A stretch of DNA of 64,000 nucleotides, from positions 1-64,000 of the forward strand of contig DATNCQ010000178.1 in NCBI GenBank assembly GCA_035571515.1. The letters are read 5' to 3'. Below are positions 1 to 7,834 of the stretch, in pieces (the stretch's first letter is position 1; every line of letters begins with the position of its first letter). This DNA comes from Gp6-AA40 sp035571515 (GTDB lineage Bacteria > Acidobacteriota > Vicinamibacteria > Vicinamibacterales > UBA2999). Made by a program: the position numbers and the translations under genes. The notes under the pieces were generated by a model. The model saw only the letters and a list, made by a program, of their open reading frames with translations. It made no database searches and was not told the DNA's origin.

Positions 1-1
1 G

Positions 2-1018
2 CTCGACCCGGCGCAGAACCACGCGTTTCGCGACCACTATCTCGACGTCGAGCTGGATCTCTCCCAGGTGCTGTTCGTCGCGACGGCGAACGTCGCCGAC
101 ACGATTCCTCCGGCGCTGTTCGACCGGATGGAGGTGATCCGGTTCGATGGCTACACCACCGAAGAGAAGGTGGCGATCGCGCGGCGCCACCTGTGGCCGC
201 GTCAGATCGAGCGCAATGGACTCCGTGCCGAAGAAGTGGACGTCACCGACGCCGTGCTGCGCGTCGTCGTCGCGGACTACACGCGGGAGGCGGGTGTCCG
301 CCAGCTGGAGCGCGAGCTCGGAACGCTGCTGCGGCGGACCGCGACGCGAATCGCATCCGCGGATTCACCGGCCCCGGTGACGATCGACGTCCGCGCCGTG
401 CGCGATGCGCTCGGGCGGGCCAAAGTCGAGCACGAGGCGGCCATTCGCACCGCGGTGCCCGGCGTGGCGACCGGCCTGGCCGTGACCGGTGTCGGTGGCG
501 ACGTCCTCTTCGTCGAAGCTGCCTCGATGCCCGGCAAGGGCGGATTGGTGTTGACGGGACAGCTCGGCGACGTGATGAAGGAGTCGGCGCGCATCGCGCT
601 GACCTACGTGAAGAGTCACGCTCGCGAGCTGGGGATCGACGAACACGCGCTCGATGGGCGCGAGGTGCACCTCCATGTGCCGGCCGGCGCAATCCCGAAG
701 GACGGGCCGAGCGCCGGCATCACCATGGTGACGGCGGTGGCGTCGCTGTTGACGGACCGGCCCGTGAAGAGCACGGTCGGGATGACCGGTGAAGTGACGC
801 TGCAGGGACGGGTGCTGCCGATTGGCGGCCTCACGCAGAAAGTGCTGGCTGCGCATGCCGCCGGACTGACTGACGTGATCGTGCCGCAGCGCAATCAGCA
901 CGATCTCGACGACGTGCCCGCCGACGTGCGGGACAGGATGCACTTCCACGTCGTGGCATCCGTCGACGAGGTACTTGCCGTCGCCCTGGAGCCGATCGCC
1001 GTGGCGAAAGCGGCATAG
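2..1018 (+). CDS. lon: ATP-dependent protease Lon, C-terminal part (5' end outside window)
   Basis: Lon is a cytoplasmic AAA+ serine protease that degrades misfolded and regulatory proteins. The reading frame is open from the left edge, so the N-terminal substrate-binding domain and most of the ATPase are missing. What remains is the end of the AAA+ module (VLFVATANV sensor-1 strand), its helical lid, and the whole proteolytic domain. The Ser-Lys dyad is visible: Ser in KDGPSAGITM (codon at 710) and Lys in LTQKVLAAH (codon at 839). The C-terminus, about 25 residues after the last recognisable helix, is usual for the family. The following gene converges on it, with a strong hairpin at 1448-1478 between them. 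Identification is secure; only the length is limited by the window. Confidence 0.97.
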   Translation, partial: LDPAQNHAFRDHYLDVELDLSQVLFVATANVADTIPPALFDRMEVIRFDGYTTEEKVAIARRHLWPRQIERNGLRAEEVDVTDAVLRVVVADYTREAGVRQLERELGTLLRRTATRIASADSPAPVTIDVRAVRDALGRAKVEHEAAIRTAVPGVATGLAVTGVGGDVLFVEAASMPGKGGLVLTGQLGDVMKESARIALTYVKSHARELGIDEHALDGREVHLHVPAGAIPKDGPSAGITMVTAVASLLTDRPVKSTVGMTGEVTLQGRVLPIGGLTQKVLAAHAAGLTDVIVPQRNQHDLDDVPADVRDRMHFHVVASVDEVLAVALEPIAVAKAA

Positions 1019-1226
1019 TCCGAACGGCCAACTGCGGCCAGGGTTGTCAGTGATTGCTTCGCAGCATCATTGCGCCGGGACCGGACCGCTTTTCTGCCAT
1101 ACGGATGCGGCTGCTCGTCGCGAGCAGCACCACGCCGATGATCGCCACGGATGACGTCCTTGCCTGGAGGCAACCTCAGGCGACTCCTGGCGGCAATGGC
1201 TGTACCTGTGCGGCCGGTGGACCTTC
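1019..1226. other. Intergenic stretch without recognisable gene
   Basis: The interval between lon and the convergent phosphoesterase-like gene (1019-1503) holds no convincing full gene. This first part has only short frames with unnatural, arginine- and alanine-rich composition. The second part carries a possible remnant, described separately. Confidence 0.5.
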
Positions 1227-1433
1227 GTGGCGGAAGCGTCCACCGTTCTCGCGACGACGACGGTTGCCAGCGCGGAGACCGCGAGGCCGCTGCGCTACGC
1301 AGCCGGTCCGACGATCACGCCCCGGCACGACGCGGCGTACTGGGATCGCGTGACGGCGGGCTTCAACTTCGCGGACGCGGACCAGATGCCTCCGCGGCTG
1401 TTCAATCAGGTGATTCGGACGGGGCTGCGATGA
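1227..1433 (+). pseudogene. Possible C-terminal remnant of a secreted phosphoesterase-type protein
   Basis: A 68-residue frame whose second half (HDAAYWDRVTAGFNFADAD, then a short helix and VIRTGLR at the end) resembles the C-terminal tail of bifunctional YncE-like/alkaline-phosphatase-type phosphoesterases, in which an aromatic YW-x3-T-x-G-x-(D/N)-F motif precedes the last helix. That likeness is from memory and was not tested by a search. The first 30 residues look random and no upstream catalytic domain is present, so if the match is right this is a truncated relic. It could also be chance. Confidence 0.3.
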
Positions 1434-1447
1434 AGTAGGTATTGGTC

Positions 1448-1478
1448 GGCCAGCCCCGCTTTGCGAGTGGGGCTGGCC
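1448..1478. terminator. Strong hairpin between convergent genes
   Basis: GGCCAGCCCC at 1448-1457 pairs perfectly with GGGGCTGGCC at 1469-1478 across an 11-nt loop. It lies between the end of the rightward lon region and the end of the leftward gene at 1504. There is no T-run on either strand, so it would be a bidirectional stem of the kind common in GC-rich genomes rather than a classical rho-independent terminator. Confidence 0.55.
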
Positions 1479-1503
1479 TGCCGCTTCAGGCTTCGGCGGA
1501 GTG

Positions 1504-2631
1504 TCAGGGCGCGGGGACGGCCGTCCGGTTGGCCGGCACGATCTGAGGCTGGTACGAGAACACCTCGCGGTTACGCACGTCAACGCGCACCTTCAACCAG
1601 TTCACGTCGTTGTTGCCGTTGGCCTGGTTATCGCCGAAGGTTTCAACGCGCGTGAAGTTCTCCAGCCGCCTGCCTTTCGCATCGAGGAACGGCTTGTCGA
1701 GGCGGAAGTAGTGCGAGTCGCCGTGCACGTAAGCAACCGGCCGGCGGAAGACGATCACCTCGTCGCGAAGCGCGCTCAGGTACTGCTGAAACCCATCCGG
1801 CTGGCCGTCGGTTTCGGCGAGCGTCTTCGCATCACGCAGGGGAGCCCGCGTGCCATCGGTCGCGTCCCAGCCCGGGTCGGCCTGCGCGATCAGCATGATC
1901 GCCGCCGAGTCGCGCGCGACGGCGTCCGCGAACGTCTCCTGCAGCCAGACGATGTTGGCCTGGTTGCGTGCCATGTACTCAGCCGCGTCGGGAGCGACGT
2001 CACACAGGTTGTTGCACGACCCCTGCACGTTCAGCGTCGCGTAGGTGACGCCGCCGACGTGCCACCGGCGGTTTTCGACGCATGGCACGAAGCCGCTGAT
2101 GCCGCGGCAGAGCGGGCCGGCCTGCACTTCCTGACGCATGCGGTGCCGGCCCAGCGAGAACGGCGTGCTGAAGAACAGCGCGCGCTCGTGGTCGAGGCGC
2201 TCCAGCGCGTTGAAGCCGCCGTTTGCCGGCCGATCGCAGTCGGTCCAGTCGTTGTCACCGGGCGTGAACATCGCCGGCGCGTCGAGCGAGTTCAGGTAGC
2301 CGAGCGCCTGCAGGTACATCGCGTCGCTGCACGTCGTAGGGGTCTGCGAACCGGGGACGCCGCTGCCCACCTTCAAATCGCCGTCGTGGACGGTGAACGC
2401 GAGCTTGCGGGCGTTCATGTCGGCGATCAGGTTCGGCACGCCCGTCTTCGCCTGCAGGTCCGAGTAGGGAAGGTCGCCCCACAAGCCGATCGAGTACGGT
2501 TCACGTCCATCGCGATCGTCCCGATCGCCCTGCCGCTCATCGCCATCGCTGCCGATCACCACGGTCGTCGCCAGCGCGGCTGCTGCCGCGCCCGAAAGAA
2601 GAAGTACGTTCCACGCCCTTCGCTTCGTCAT
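1504..2631 (-). CDS. Secreted metallophosphoesterase-like protein
   Basis: A 375-residue exported protein with an N-terminal hydrophobic segment (residues 8-27). It has the spaced acidic/His motifs of calcineurin-like phosphoesterases: GLWGDLPYS (49-57), HDGDLK (82-87), GDNDW (125-129), and a late YVHGDSHYF near residue 305. The first motif is D-x-P rather than the canonical D-x-H, so metal coordination may differ from the standard family. The fold is expected to be a di-metal phosphoesterase acting outside the cytoplasm; the substrate is unknown. The start ATG at 2631 is 10 bases or so downstream of a purine-rich segment. It converges with lon and is separated from the next leftward gene fragment by about 50 bases. 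It is probably transcribed alone. Confidence 0.75.
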   Translation of the reverse strand: MTKRRAWNVLLLSGAAAAALATTVVIGSDGDERQGDRDDRDGREPYSIGLWGDLPYSDLQAKTGVPNLIADMNARKLAFTVHDGDLKVGSGVPGSQTPTTCSDAMYLQALGYLNSLDAPAMFTPGDNDWTDCDRPANGGFNALERLDHERALFFSTPFSLGRHRMRQEVQAGPLCRGISGFVPCVENRRWHVGGVTYATLNVQGSCNNLCDVAPDAAEYMARNQANIVWLQETFADAVARDSAAIMLIAQADPGWDATDGTRAPLRDAKTLAETDGQPDGFQQYLSALRDEVIVFRRPVAYVHGDSHYFRLDKPFLDAKGRRLENFTRVETFGDNQANGNNDVNWLKVRVDVRNREVFSYQPQIVPANRTAVPAP

Positions 2632-2677
2632 TGTTGCGCTCCTCCGTTCCCCACATGGGAAGGTCAGAGCTGCGACG

Positions 2678-3292
2678 CTAGCAGGCGGGGGATCTCGGGC
2701 GTGTGACGACGGTGTAAGGGCGGTGCAACACAGCGCCGCCCGGGTGTGGCGTCACCATTCGCCGCGCGTCGCGGGGAGGCCGGTCATCGCAATCCCGCCG
2801 GCGCCGAACCAGGCCAGATTGATGAATGGGCAGATCAATCGCGAATAGACGCCTGCAGCGCGACGCGAGCTGTTCGACTTTCGTCCGGTAGAGATCGGCC
2901 ATGCTTGGGTGCAGAAGTGGCGGTGGTTCGTTGGCCGTTTCGATGTGCTTCTCAAGGATTTCTTTGCGCTCCTGAAGCTTCTCCATTCTGAATTTGACCT
3001 CTCGGCCAGGCACGCCGTTGCAGATGGCGTCGATCACCTGCTCGCTCTCGCGCTTAACCCGCTCGAGCTCGCGCTTCGCGTTCGAGATGCCGGCTCGTTG
3101 CTCCATTCGCAACCGGTTCATCTCCTTGGCGAACTCGCGTCGCACGCGGCCGCAGCACGGCAGCGGAGACAGCAGCTCCTTCCCCGTCAACAATGCGGGG
3201 ATTGCGGTCGGCTGAGCGAGGGATTTCGGGTTGGGCACGCCGATGCACGCCTTTCGATCCCACGACGGGATACTCGAAAGCATCGGTGACAC
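2678..3292 (-). pseudogene. Serine site-specific recombinase, C-terminal coiled-coil remnant
   Basis: The middle of this frame (about 2864-3136) matches the C-terminal zinc-domain/coiled-coil region of large serine recombinases: EMNRLRMEQRAGISNAKREL, then AICNGVPGREVK, and EPPPLLHPSMADLYRTKVEQ, the conserved block before the family's last domain. The catalytic N-terminal resolvase domain with its Ser nucleophile, the recombinase domain and the normal C-terminal end are absent. The sequence before about residue 50 and after about residue 143 is unrelated in composition. It is therefore a degraded fragment of an integrase/recombinase, a marker of past mobile-element activity, and not a working enzyme. 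Confidence 0.7.
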
Positions 3293-3372
3293 GAAGCGGC
3301 AACGGCGACGCGATCACAGGGCAACATCGGCATTGACAGCCCCTCGCGCTCGCCCTACGCTGACTCCATGGA

Positions 3373-3591
3373 CTGCATGTTCCGCCGGCGCTCGCGGCCA
3401 AGTTGAATCGCCTTGCGGAAGGCGCGGGATGCAAGGCCGAGCAGCTGGCGTTGGACCTGCTGGCGACGTCCGTTGAACGTGACGAGTGGTTCAGACGCGA
3501 GGTAGAAAAGGGTCGTCTGTCGGCACGAGAAGGACGGTTACTGCACCGCGACGAGCTCCTTGCCCGGATCGATAAACGCTACCGCGCCTGA
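3373..3591 (+). CDS. Orphan ribbon-helix-helix (CopG-type) antitoxin-like protein
   Basis: A 73-codon frame encoding LHVPPALAAKLNRLAEGAG, a typical short strand plus helix of CopG-like proteins. It continues into VERDEWFRREVEKGRLSARE and ends in ARIDKRYRA, a tail common in antitoxin-like RHH proteins. These proteins normally repress their own operon and neutralise a ParE/RelE-type toxin. No toxin-like frame follows within the 100 bases before the next gene. The start is unclear. An in-frame TGA is at 3361, and candidate starts are CTG at 3373 (keeps the DNA-binding strand) or TTG at 3403 (loses it). The gene may have lost its ATG. It lies next to the recombinase relic, consistent with the remains of a small island. 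Confidence 0.55.
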   Translation: MHVPPALAAKLNRLAEGAGCKAEQLALDLLATSVERDEWFRREVEKGRLSAREGRLLHRDELLARIDKRYRA

Positions 3592-3697
3592 TGCGCGTCC
3601 GTTGGACCATCGACGCAGCCGACGCAAGTGCCAGGCTCCATGTATTCCCGTTCTCAAAATAGTGCCAGCTCGAAGTATTCGCGACCGGGAGGTTGTG

Positions 3698-4150
3698 ATG
3701 AGCGACAGGCGATTCCGATGGAGCCGATGGGCGGCCATTTTCGCCCACGCGCTCGGCGTGGCGCTGATCCCGCCGAGTGCGGCGTGGGCACATCACTCTT
3801 ATGCGATGTTCGACGGAACGAAAACGCTCAGTGTCACCGGCATTGTTGCGAAGGTCGAATGGATGAATCCTCATGTATACGTCTGGGTGTACGTTCCGAA
3901 TGCCGCTTCGCCTTCAGGGTACGATCTCTATGCGTTCGAGAACGGTTCAATAAGCGTTCTCTCCCGGCTCGGCTGGACGAAGTCCACGTTCACTGCGGGA
4001 GAGAAGATCACGGTCGAATACTCGCCGCTGAAAGATGGTCGAACGGGAGGGCACTTCATCAAAGGCACGCATGCGGACGGTCGTGTTGCCTTGGGCGTCG
4101 GCGGACCCGGCGCTACAGGCCTGCCGGCCGAAGCGAAGGTGCCGCAATGA
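3698..4150 (+). CDS. Secreted DUF6152 protein, copy 1
   Basis: A 150-residue exported protein. The signal peptide ends with an A-W-A signal-peptidase-I site at residues 29-31, so the mature chain should start with His32-His33-Ser34. A second conserved His sits in EWMNPH (His59), 27 residues later. The overall pattern (HHS, FD, G-x-V, W-x-NPH) matches family DUF6152, whose function is unknown. ATG 3698 is chosen because it follows GGGAGG and gives a clean signal peptide; an upstream extension to 3560 would put 46 unlikely residues before it. The stop overlaps the start of the next gene by ATGA, so the two are translationally coupled. Two more copies lie at 7835 and 23986. Confidence 0.85.
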   Translation: MSDRRFRWSRWAAIFAHALGVALIPPSAAWAHHSYAMFDGTKTLSVTGIVAKVEWMNPHVYVWVYVPNAASPSGYDLYAFENGSISVLSRLGWTKSTFTAGEKITVEYSPLKDGRTGGHFIKGTHADGRVALGVGGPGATGLPAEAKVPQ

Positions 4151-4923
4151 ATCGACGAAGTGTGGGCAGCGCAGATCCGTCACGTCTCCGTTGCGCGTGT
4201 TGCGCCGTCGCGCTCGCCCTTCTTTTGACCGACTCCGCGAACGGGCAACAGAAATCGCTGCCGAACTGGAGAGGGTGGTGGGGACTCCAAGAGGCGCCAA
4301 CCGCGGAACTTCGACGCGCACCCGCTCCGCTGAAGCCCGAACTGTTGGAGGCGATGCAGAAAACGGCGAGCAGTGACGCCGGCGGGTTTCGGGAGCTGTA
4401 CTGCAGACCAAGCCAGTTCACGGGTTACAGCGGCGGTTTTGTGGAAAGCGTCGAGCTGTTGTTCACTCCCGGCCGCGTCACCCTTACGAACGAGAGCGGC
4501 CTTATTCGGCGGATCTACACAGACGGGCGATCGCTGCCCGGCGAAGTGGATCCATCGAACACGGGTATGTCTGTCGGTCACTGGGAGGGCGAGACGCTCG
4601 TGGTCGAGACGATCGGTATCCATCCCCAGGCACTGTATCCCGAGCCGATCGCGGGTGCCGTTCCGATCGGGCGCAACGTAAAAATTACGGAGCGCATATC
4701 CCTGCGTGACGCGGACACCCTGCAGTTCGAAATCACGACGACGGCGCCCGAGATTTTTATCGCGCCGGACAGGCGGACGCGACTGTATAAGCGCGTGCCA
4801 AAACGTACGGCTGTGGAGATCAGTTTCTGCACGGACTTCGACAGGGCTATCGATCCCAAAACAGGCAGGCAACGGTTCGACATGACCCCGCCTGCCGATC
4901 TTCCGCCCCCGCCACCTCGTTGA
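4147..4923 (+). CDS. Secreted DUF6152 partner protein, copy 1 (unknown function)
   Basis: A 258-residue exported protein with a signal sequence ending near NGQQ. It carries the hallmark of a secreted family seen four times in this window: DGRSLP, then a short linker and SVGHWEGETLVVETIG (about residues 130-160). It continues into a beta-rich segment and a Pro-rich tail (PPADLPPPPPR). No catalytic motif is recognised. The start overlaps the DUF6152 stop (ATGA), which implies co-translation and probably a joint extracytoplasmic role. Of the four paralogues this one is the most divergent: it lacks the GHPH and DDPK-Y blocks present in the copies at 8243 and 23165. Confidence 0.75.
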   Translation: MNRRSVGSADPSRLRCACCAVALALLLTDSANGQQKSLPNWRGWWGLQEAPTAELRRAPAPLKPELLEAMQKTASSDAGGFRELYCRPSQFTGYSGGFVESVELLFTPGRVTLTNESGLIRRIYTDGRSLPGEVDPSNTGMSVGHWEGETLVVETIGIHPQALYPEPIAGAVPIGRNVKITERISLRDADTLQFEITTTAPEIFIAPDRRTRLYKRVPKRTAVEISFCTDFDRAIDPKTGRQRFDMTPPADLPPPPPR

Positions 4924-5150
4924 GATTGTGTCCAGGTAGACAGCACTAAAGGCAGCGTGTTCAGGCCGCATGCCTAAGTCCGTCCATCTGTATGTCGACC
5001 GCGCGCCCAGTTGGTTCACCGGATGGGTCCACAACCAGTTTCCTCCTACGGGCTGGATCTGCAATGGATACCCGCGGTTCGGGCGGAGCTTTACAAGCGT
5101 TAGTCGGAGCAGTGTGGCAATTCGAAGCGGTCAACTGCGCGAGCCGATCG

Positions 5151-5717
5151 TCAACCCAGAGGTGTGTTCAGTAGCAGCACCTCTCCGCTGATGCTGTCCG
5201 AAGGCGATCCATTGCAGCTTTGTCTAAACGTGGCATGCAGGCGCTGGATGCTGGCCGAGTAGCCGCCGAAGCCGCCGCTGGGCCCGAAGGCGATGTCCAA
5301 CACCTCGAACTGGCCGGTGCTCGGACAGGCAGATCCGGCGATGCCGAAGGACAGCGTCACCCCGGAGACGTCGAACTTCGCGTTCGGGTAGTTACCTCGT
5401 GCGAGCATCTGCCCTGGCGCCGCTCCCAGCGTCAGAATCATCGACGACAGGCCCGGCGCGCCGAGGATCTGCACGTGCAGAACGCGGTTGTTGTCTGACA
5501 CCCCACCCGAGAACGTCACGCGAGTCAAGTCAATCCGATCGGATCGCCCGCGACCGACCAGGTCACCCGCGGTGCTTGTAAACGAGAGAAACGGCGCGCT
5601 CGTTGGTGTCGGCGTCGTGGGAGATTCAGATCCACCCCCGCACCCCGCGACGCAGATGACCAGCGCGGCGATTGCACTCAGCACGTGCCTGCTGAACCGT
5701 TGCTCTGCTCCTTGCAT
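5151..5717 (-). CDS. Putative lipoprotein of unknown function
   Basis: A 188-residue protein starting at ATG 5717, with a lipoprotein signal: hydrophobic run, then VAGC followed by GGGSESPTTPTPT, a flexible Thr/Pro linker typical of surface or periplasmic lipoproteins. The remaining 140 residues look like one beta-rich domain with two cysteines (SACPST and RQSCNGS). No family is recognised. It is divergent from the lipoprotein gene at 5870; the two share linker style and size and may be distantly related. An upstream extension to 5882 is possible but gives no signal peptide at the N-terminus. Confidence 0.65.
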   Translation of the reverse strand: MQGAEQRFSRHVLSAIAALVICVAGCGGGSESPTTPTPTSAPFLSFTSTAGDLVGRGRSDRIDLTRVTFSGGVSDNNRVLHVQILGAPGLSSMILTLGAAPGQMLARGNYPNAKFDVSGVTLSFGIAGSACPSTGQFEVLDIAFGPSGGFGGYSASIQRLHATFRQSCNGSPSDSISGEVLLLNTPLG

Positions 5718-5796
5718 GACCCTTGAAATATTACGCGCGCGCACGGCGGAACGAAGACACGACGGCGGATTGGCGCTACCGTAATTCCCGTATCCA

Positions 5797-5855
5797 GTGC
5801 TGTTTGAATGGAATTCCTTACCAGGGCCAGCCCTTGCGCTCAGGCACCCGGGTTG
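5797..5855. repeat. 59-bp direct repeat, copy A
   Basis: This stretch recurs in diverged form at 6433-6490. The longest shared core is CTTGCGCTCAGGCAC followed, after one substitution, by CGGGTTG. The pair brackets the lipoprotein gene at 5870-6409, so gene plus one repeat unit may have moved or duplicated together. Confidence 0.7.
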
Positions 5856-5869
5856 CACCGGGCATCCTC

Positions 5870-6409
5870 GTGGGTCTCTCACGATCCCGAATCCGACGAA
5901 TCGCCGCGGCAGTCTACCTGGCGGGAGCGCTCGTGGTTAGTGCGTGCGGCAGCACGGCGCCTCTGCCGTCAGCGCCAACTCCAGTCCCTGCTTACCCCTC
6001 GCTCCTCGGCGTCTACCCCGGAAGCGGGAGACTTGTGCTCGAGTTTCGAGATACGGGTGGTAGCAATACTTACGGCTGCACCGCCAGGTTGAATGTTCTC
6101 GAGCAGACAGGCGATACCTTTTCAGGATTGGCGGACTTGGATGGGGGTTCCGGTGACAGCGGCCGGCACTGCACGTGGAGGTCCAAATTCATCGCCCAAA
6201 TGGCGGTGGACGGGACCATTACGAGCTTTCGCGCGGATCCCTCTTTTGGCGGCTACTGTGCGCAATTTACCTCCAAGCAGACGTTCACCGGCACCGCGAC
6301 CAGCACGGTCATCTTTATCACGATCACAGACCATGGGACCTGCTTTGATGGCCGTGGGCAGCTCCGAGATACGGACCGTACCCTTACGATAACGGCGCGG
6401 CGACTGTGA
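5870..6409 (+). CDS. Putative lipoprotein of unknown function
   Basis: A roughly 179-residue protein with the lipobox-like LVVSAC after a hydrophobic segment, then a Ser/Pro/Thr linker and a 130-residue beta-rich domain. The domain has six or so cysteines (for instance YGCTARL, RHCTWRS, GGYCAQF, GTCFDGRG), which could form disulfides outside the cytoplasm. GTG 5870 is taken as start because it places a short basic n-region directly before the hydrophobic core; the frame is open back to 5723 with implausible composition. It is flanked by the two copies of the 59-bp repeat. No homologous family is recognised. Confidence 0.6.
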   Translation: MGLSRSRIRRIAAAVYLAGALVVSACGSTAPLPSAPTPVPAYPSLLGVYPGSGRLVLEFRDTGGSNTYGCTARLNVLEQTGDTFSGLADLDGGSGDSGRHCTWRSKFIAQMAVDGTITSFRADPSFGGYCAQFTSKQTFTGTATSTVIFITITDHGTCFDGRGQLRDTDRTLTITARRL

Positions 6410-6432
6410 TCACCCGATCCACACGTCGCCTG

Positions 6433-6490
6433 ATGCTGTGTGACTGGAATTTCTTTCAGGGCCAGCTCTTGCGCTCAGGCACTCGGGTTG
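6433..6490. repeat. 59-bp direct repeat, copy B
   Basis: This is the second, diverged copy of the repeat at 5797-5855, one base shorter. It starts just downstream of the lipoprotein stop and precedes a decayed VOC gene. Confidence 0.7.
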
Positions 6491-6582
6491 GATCCCCGAG
6501 TTGGGGCCCCGAGCACGCGCTTCGAGCCGACGCTGCGACGCGAACCGTGCTCACCGCTCCGGCGTGGAACAAGGCGGCCATC

Positions 6583-6836
6583 CCGTCGTCAGAGAGCACG
6601 ATTCCGACCACCAATCTCCGATTTTCTCCGGCGCCTGCCAGCGTGCCCACGCGGGGCCGCGCGCTGGATCACATCGGGTTCGAGGTCAGGGATCTCGCGG
6701 CCTTCTGCACCCAGCTCGAAGCGAAGCGCGTGAAGCTGTCAGTCCGTATCGCATACAGGACGGCATCGGGACCGCGTACCTGACCGATCCCAAGGGAACC
6801 TAGATCCAGCTGACTGAGGGCCTCGGCAAATTCTGA
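6583..6836 (+). pseudogene. Decayed VOC (glyoxalase-like) domain gene
   Basis: Frame 1 encodes GRALDHIGFEVRDLAAFCTQ then LEAKRVKLS (about 6655-6740), a typical second half of a VOC-domain protein. The continuation, YRIQDGIGTAYLTDPKGT, is in another frame, and it is then cut by an in-frame TAG at 6801 before IQLTEGLGKF and the natural TGA at 6834. One frameshift plus one nonsense codon, and the absence of the N-terminal half, make this a pseudogene. Intact relatives are small metal-binding dioxygenase/glyoxalase-fold proteins, often secreted in this group of bacteria. Confidence 0.75.
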
Positions 6837-6932
6837 CGCCCGAGGCGTGACATGCGATCGCGCCTGATTCGGGTCGTCGGCTCGCGGCGCATTCCTCGGT
6901 CTCCAACCAGCGTGCGTGCAACCAAGCGATGG

Positions 6933-7696
6933 CACCGGCGTGCACTGGAGATCCGCACCGATGGTCATCGGTCCCGTGTACTGCTTCTTTACCTCCGCAA
7001 CCGCCTCGTCGAGATTGCCCGGATCGAGGTGGCTGAGAATCAGCCGCGCCGGCTTCGCGTCACGTGCGATCCGCCCGACGACATCCGGGGCCGCATGCAG
7101 CGGGCTTTTGACGCCGACGCCGACCGTCATGTGCAGGACGAGCAGGTCGGCGCCGCGGGCAAATTCGACAAAACGGGGATCGGTGCCGGTTTGGTCCGTC
7201 CCGAACACGATTGCATGATCTCCGACCGCGACGCGGTAAGCGAGCGTCGGGATGTTTTCCATGCGGCACGCTGAACGCCGTGACGATCAGGCCGTCGCCC
7301 TTCAGAACGGTAGCGGGCCTGGCGCCCGGCGTGTCAACGACGATGACGTCCAGTGGGGCGACGCGACCGACACCCCCGAGTGTCGATCCCAACATCCTGA
7401 ATGCGCCCGTCTGCGGATCGAACAACTGCTGGAGGAAGGCGCCAAAGGCGGGAGCATCCGCGTTCCCCGACGGCCCCGCGATGCGAAGGGCAGTCTTCCG
7501 CACGAAGTCGCCCCACAGCAGGGCCGGAAGATCGGACACATGATCCGGATGGAGATGACTGATGGCGATCAGCGCGAGATCGTCGAAGCGGCCGCCGGCC
7601 TCTGCAAAGCGGAGGAAGGCACCACCCCCCGCCCCCGGCCGCATTGACCGACGACCCCAACAGAATGAGCATCGCGATCTGTGTGGTGCGCCGCAT
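6933..7696 (-). pseudogene. Decayed secreted MBL-fold hydrolase
   Basis: Pieces of one metallo-beta-lactamase-fold protein occur in successive frames. A signal peptide from ATG 7696 (MRRTTQIAMLILLGSSVNA) comes first. Then, after a C-rich run near 7625-7635, FLRFAEAGGRFDD and the metal motif SHLHPDHV appear in a shifted frame. After another shift at the A/T run near 7255, IPTLAYRVAVGD, the metal-site LVLHMT and ILSHLDPGN follow. About 50-60 residues normally found between signal peptide and first helix are missing, and no stop follows the expected C-terminus. The deletion makes true decay more likely than sequencing error alone, although both shifts are at homopolymers. Confidence 0.75.
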
Positions 7697-7834
7697 GGCT
7701 GGGAAGTCTAGTCCGCCGCACCCACTTTTTAGTTCTCGACCGTAGCTGTTATCATCGGCGTCTTTCATCTACATTTACCTACGCGCAGTCGCGGACCCGG
7801 CGCCAGGCGCTGACCGAAGAAGGAGAAGTTGCCG

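Noticed and set aside
5797..6490. Integron-type gene cassette with attC sites
   Set aside because: The repeats lack the inverted RYYYAAC/GTTRRRY boxes and there is no integron integrase.
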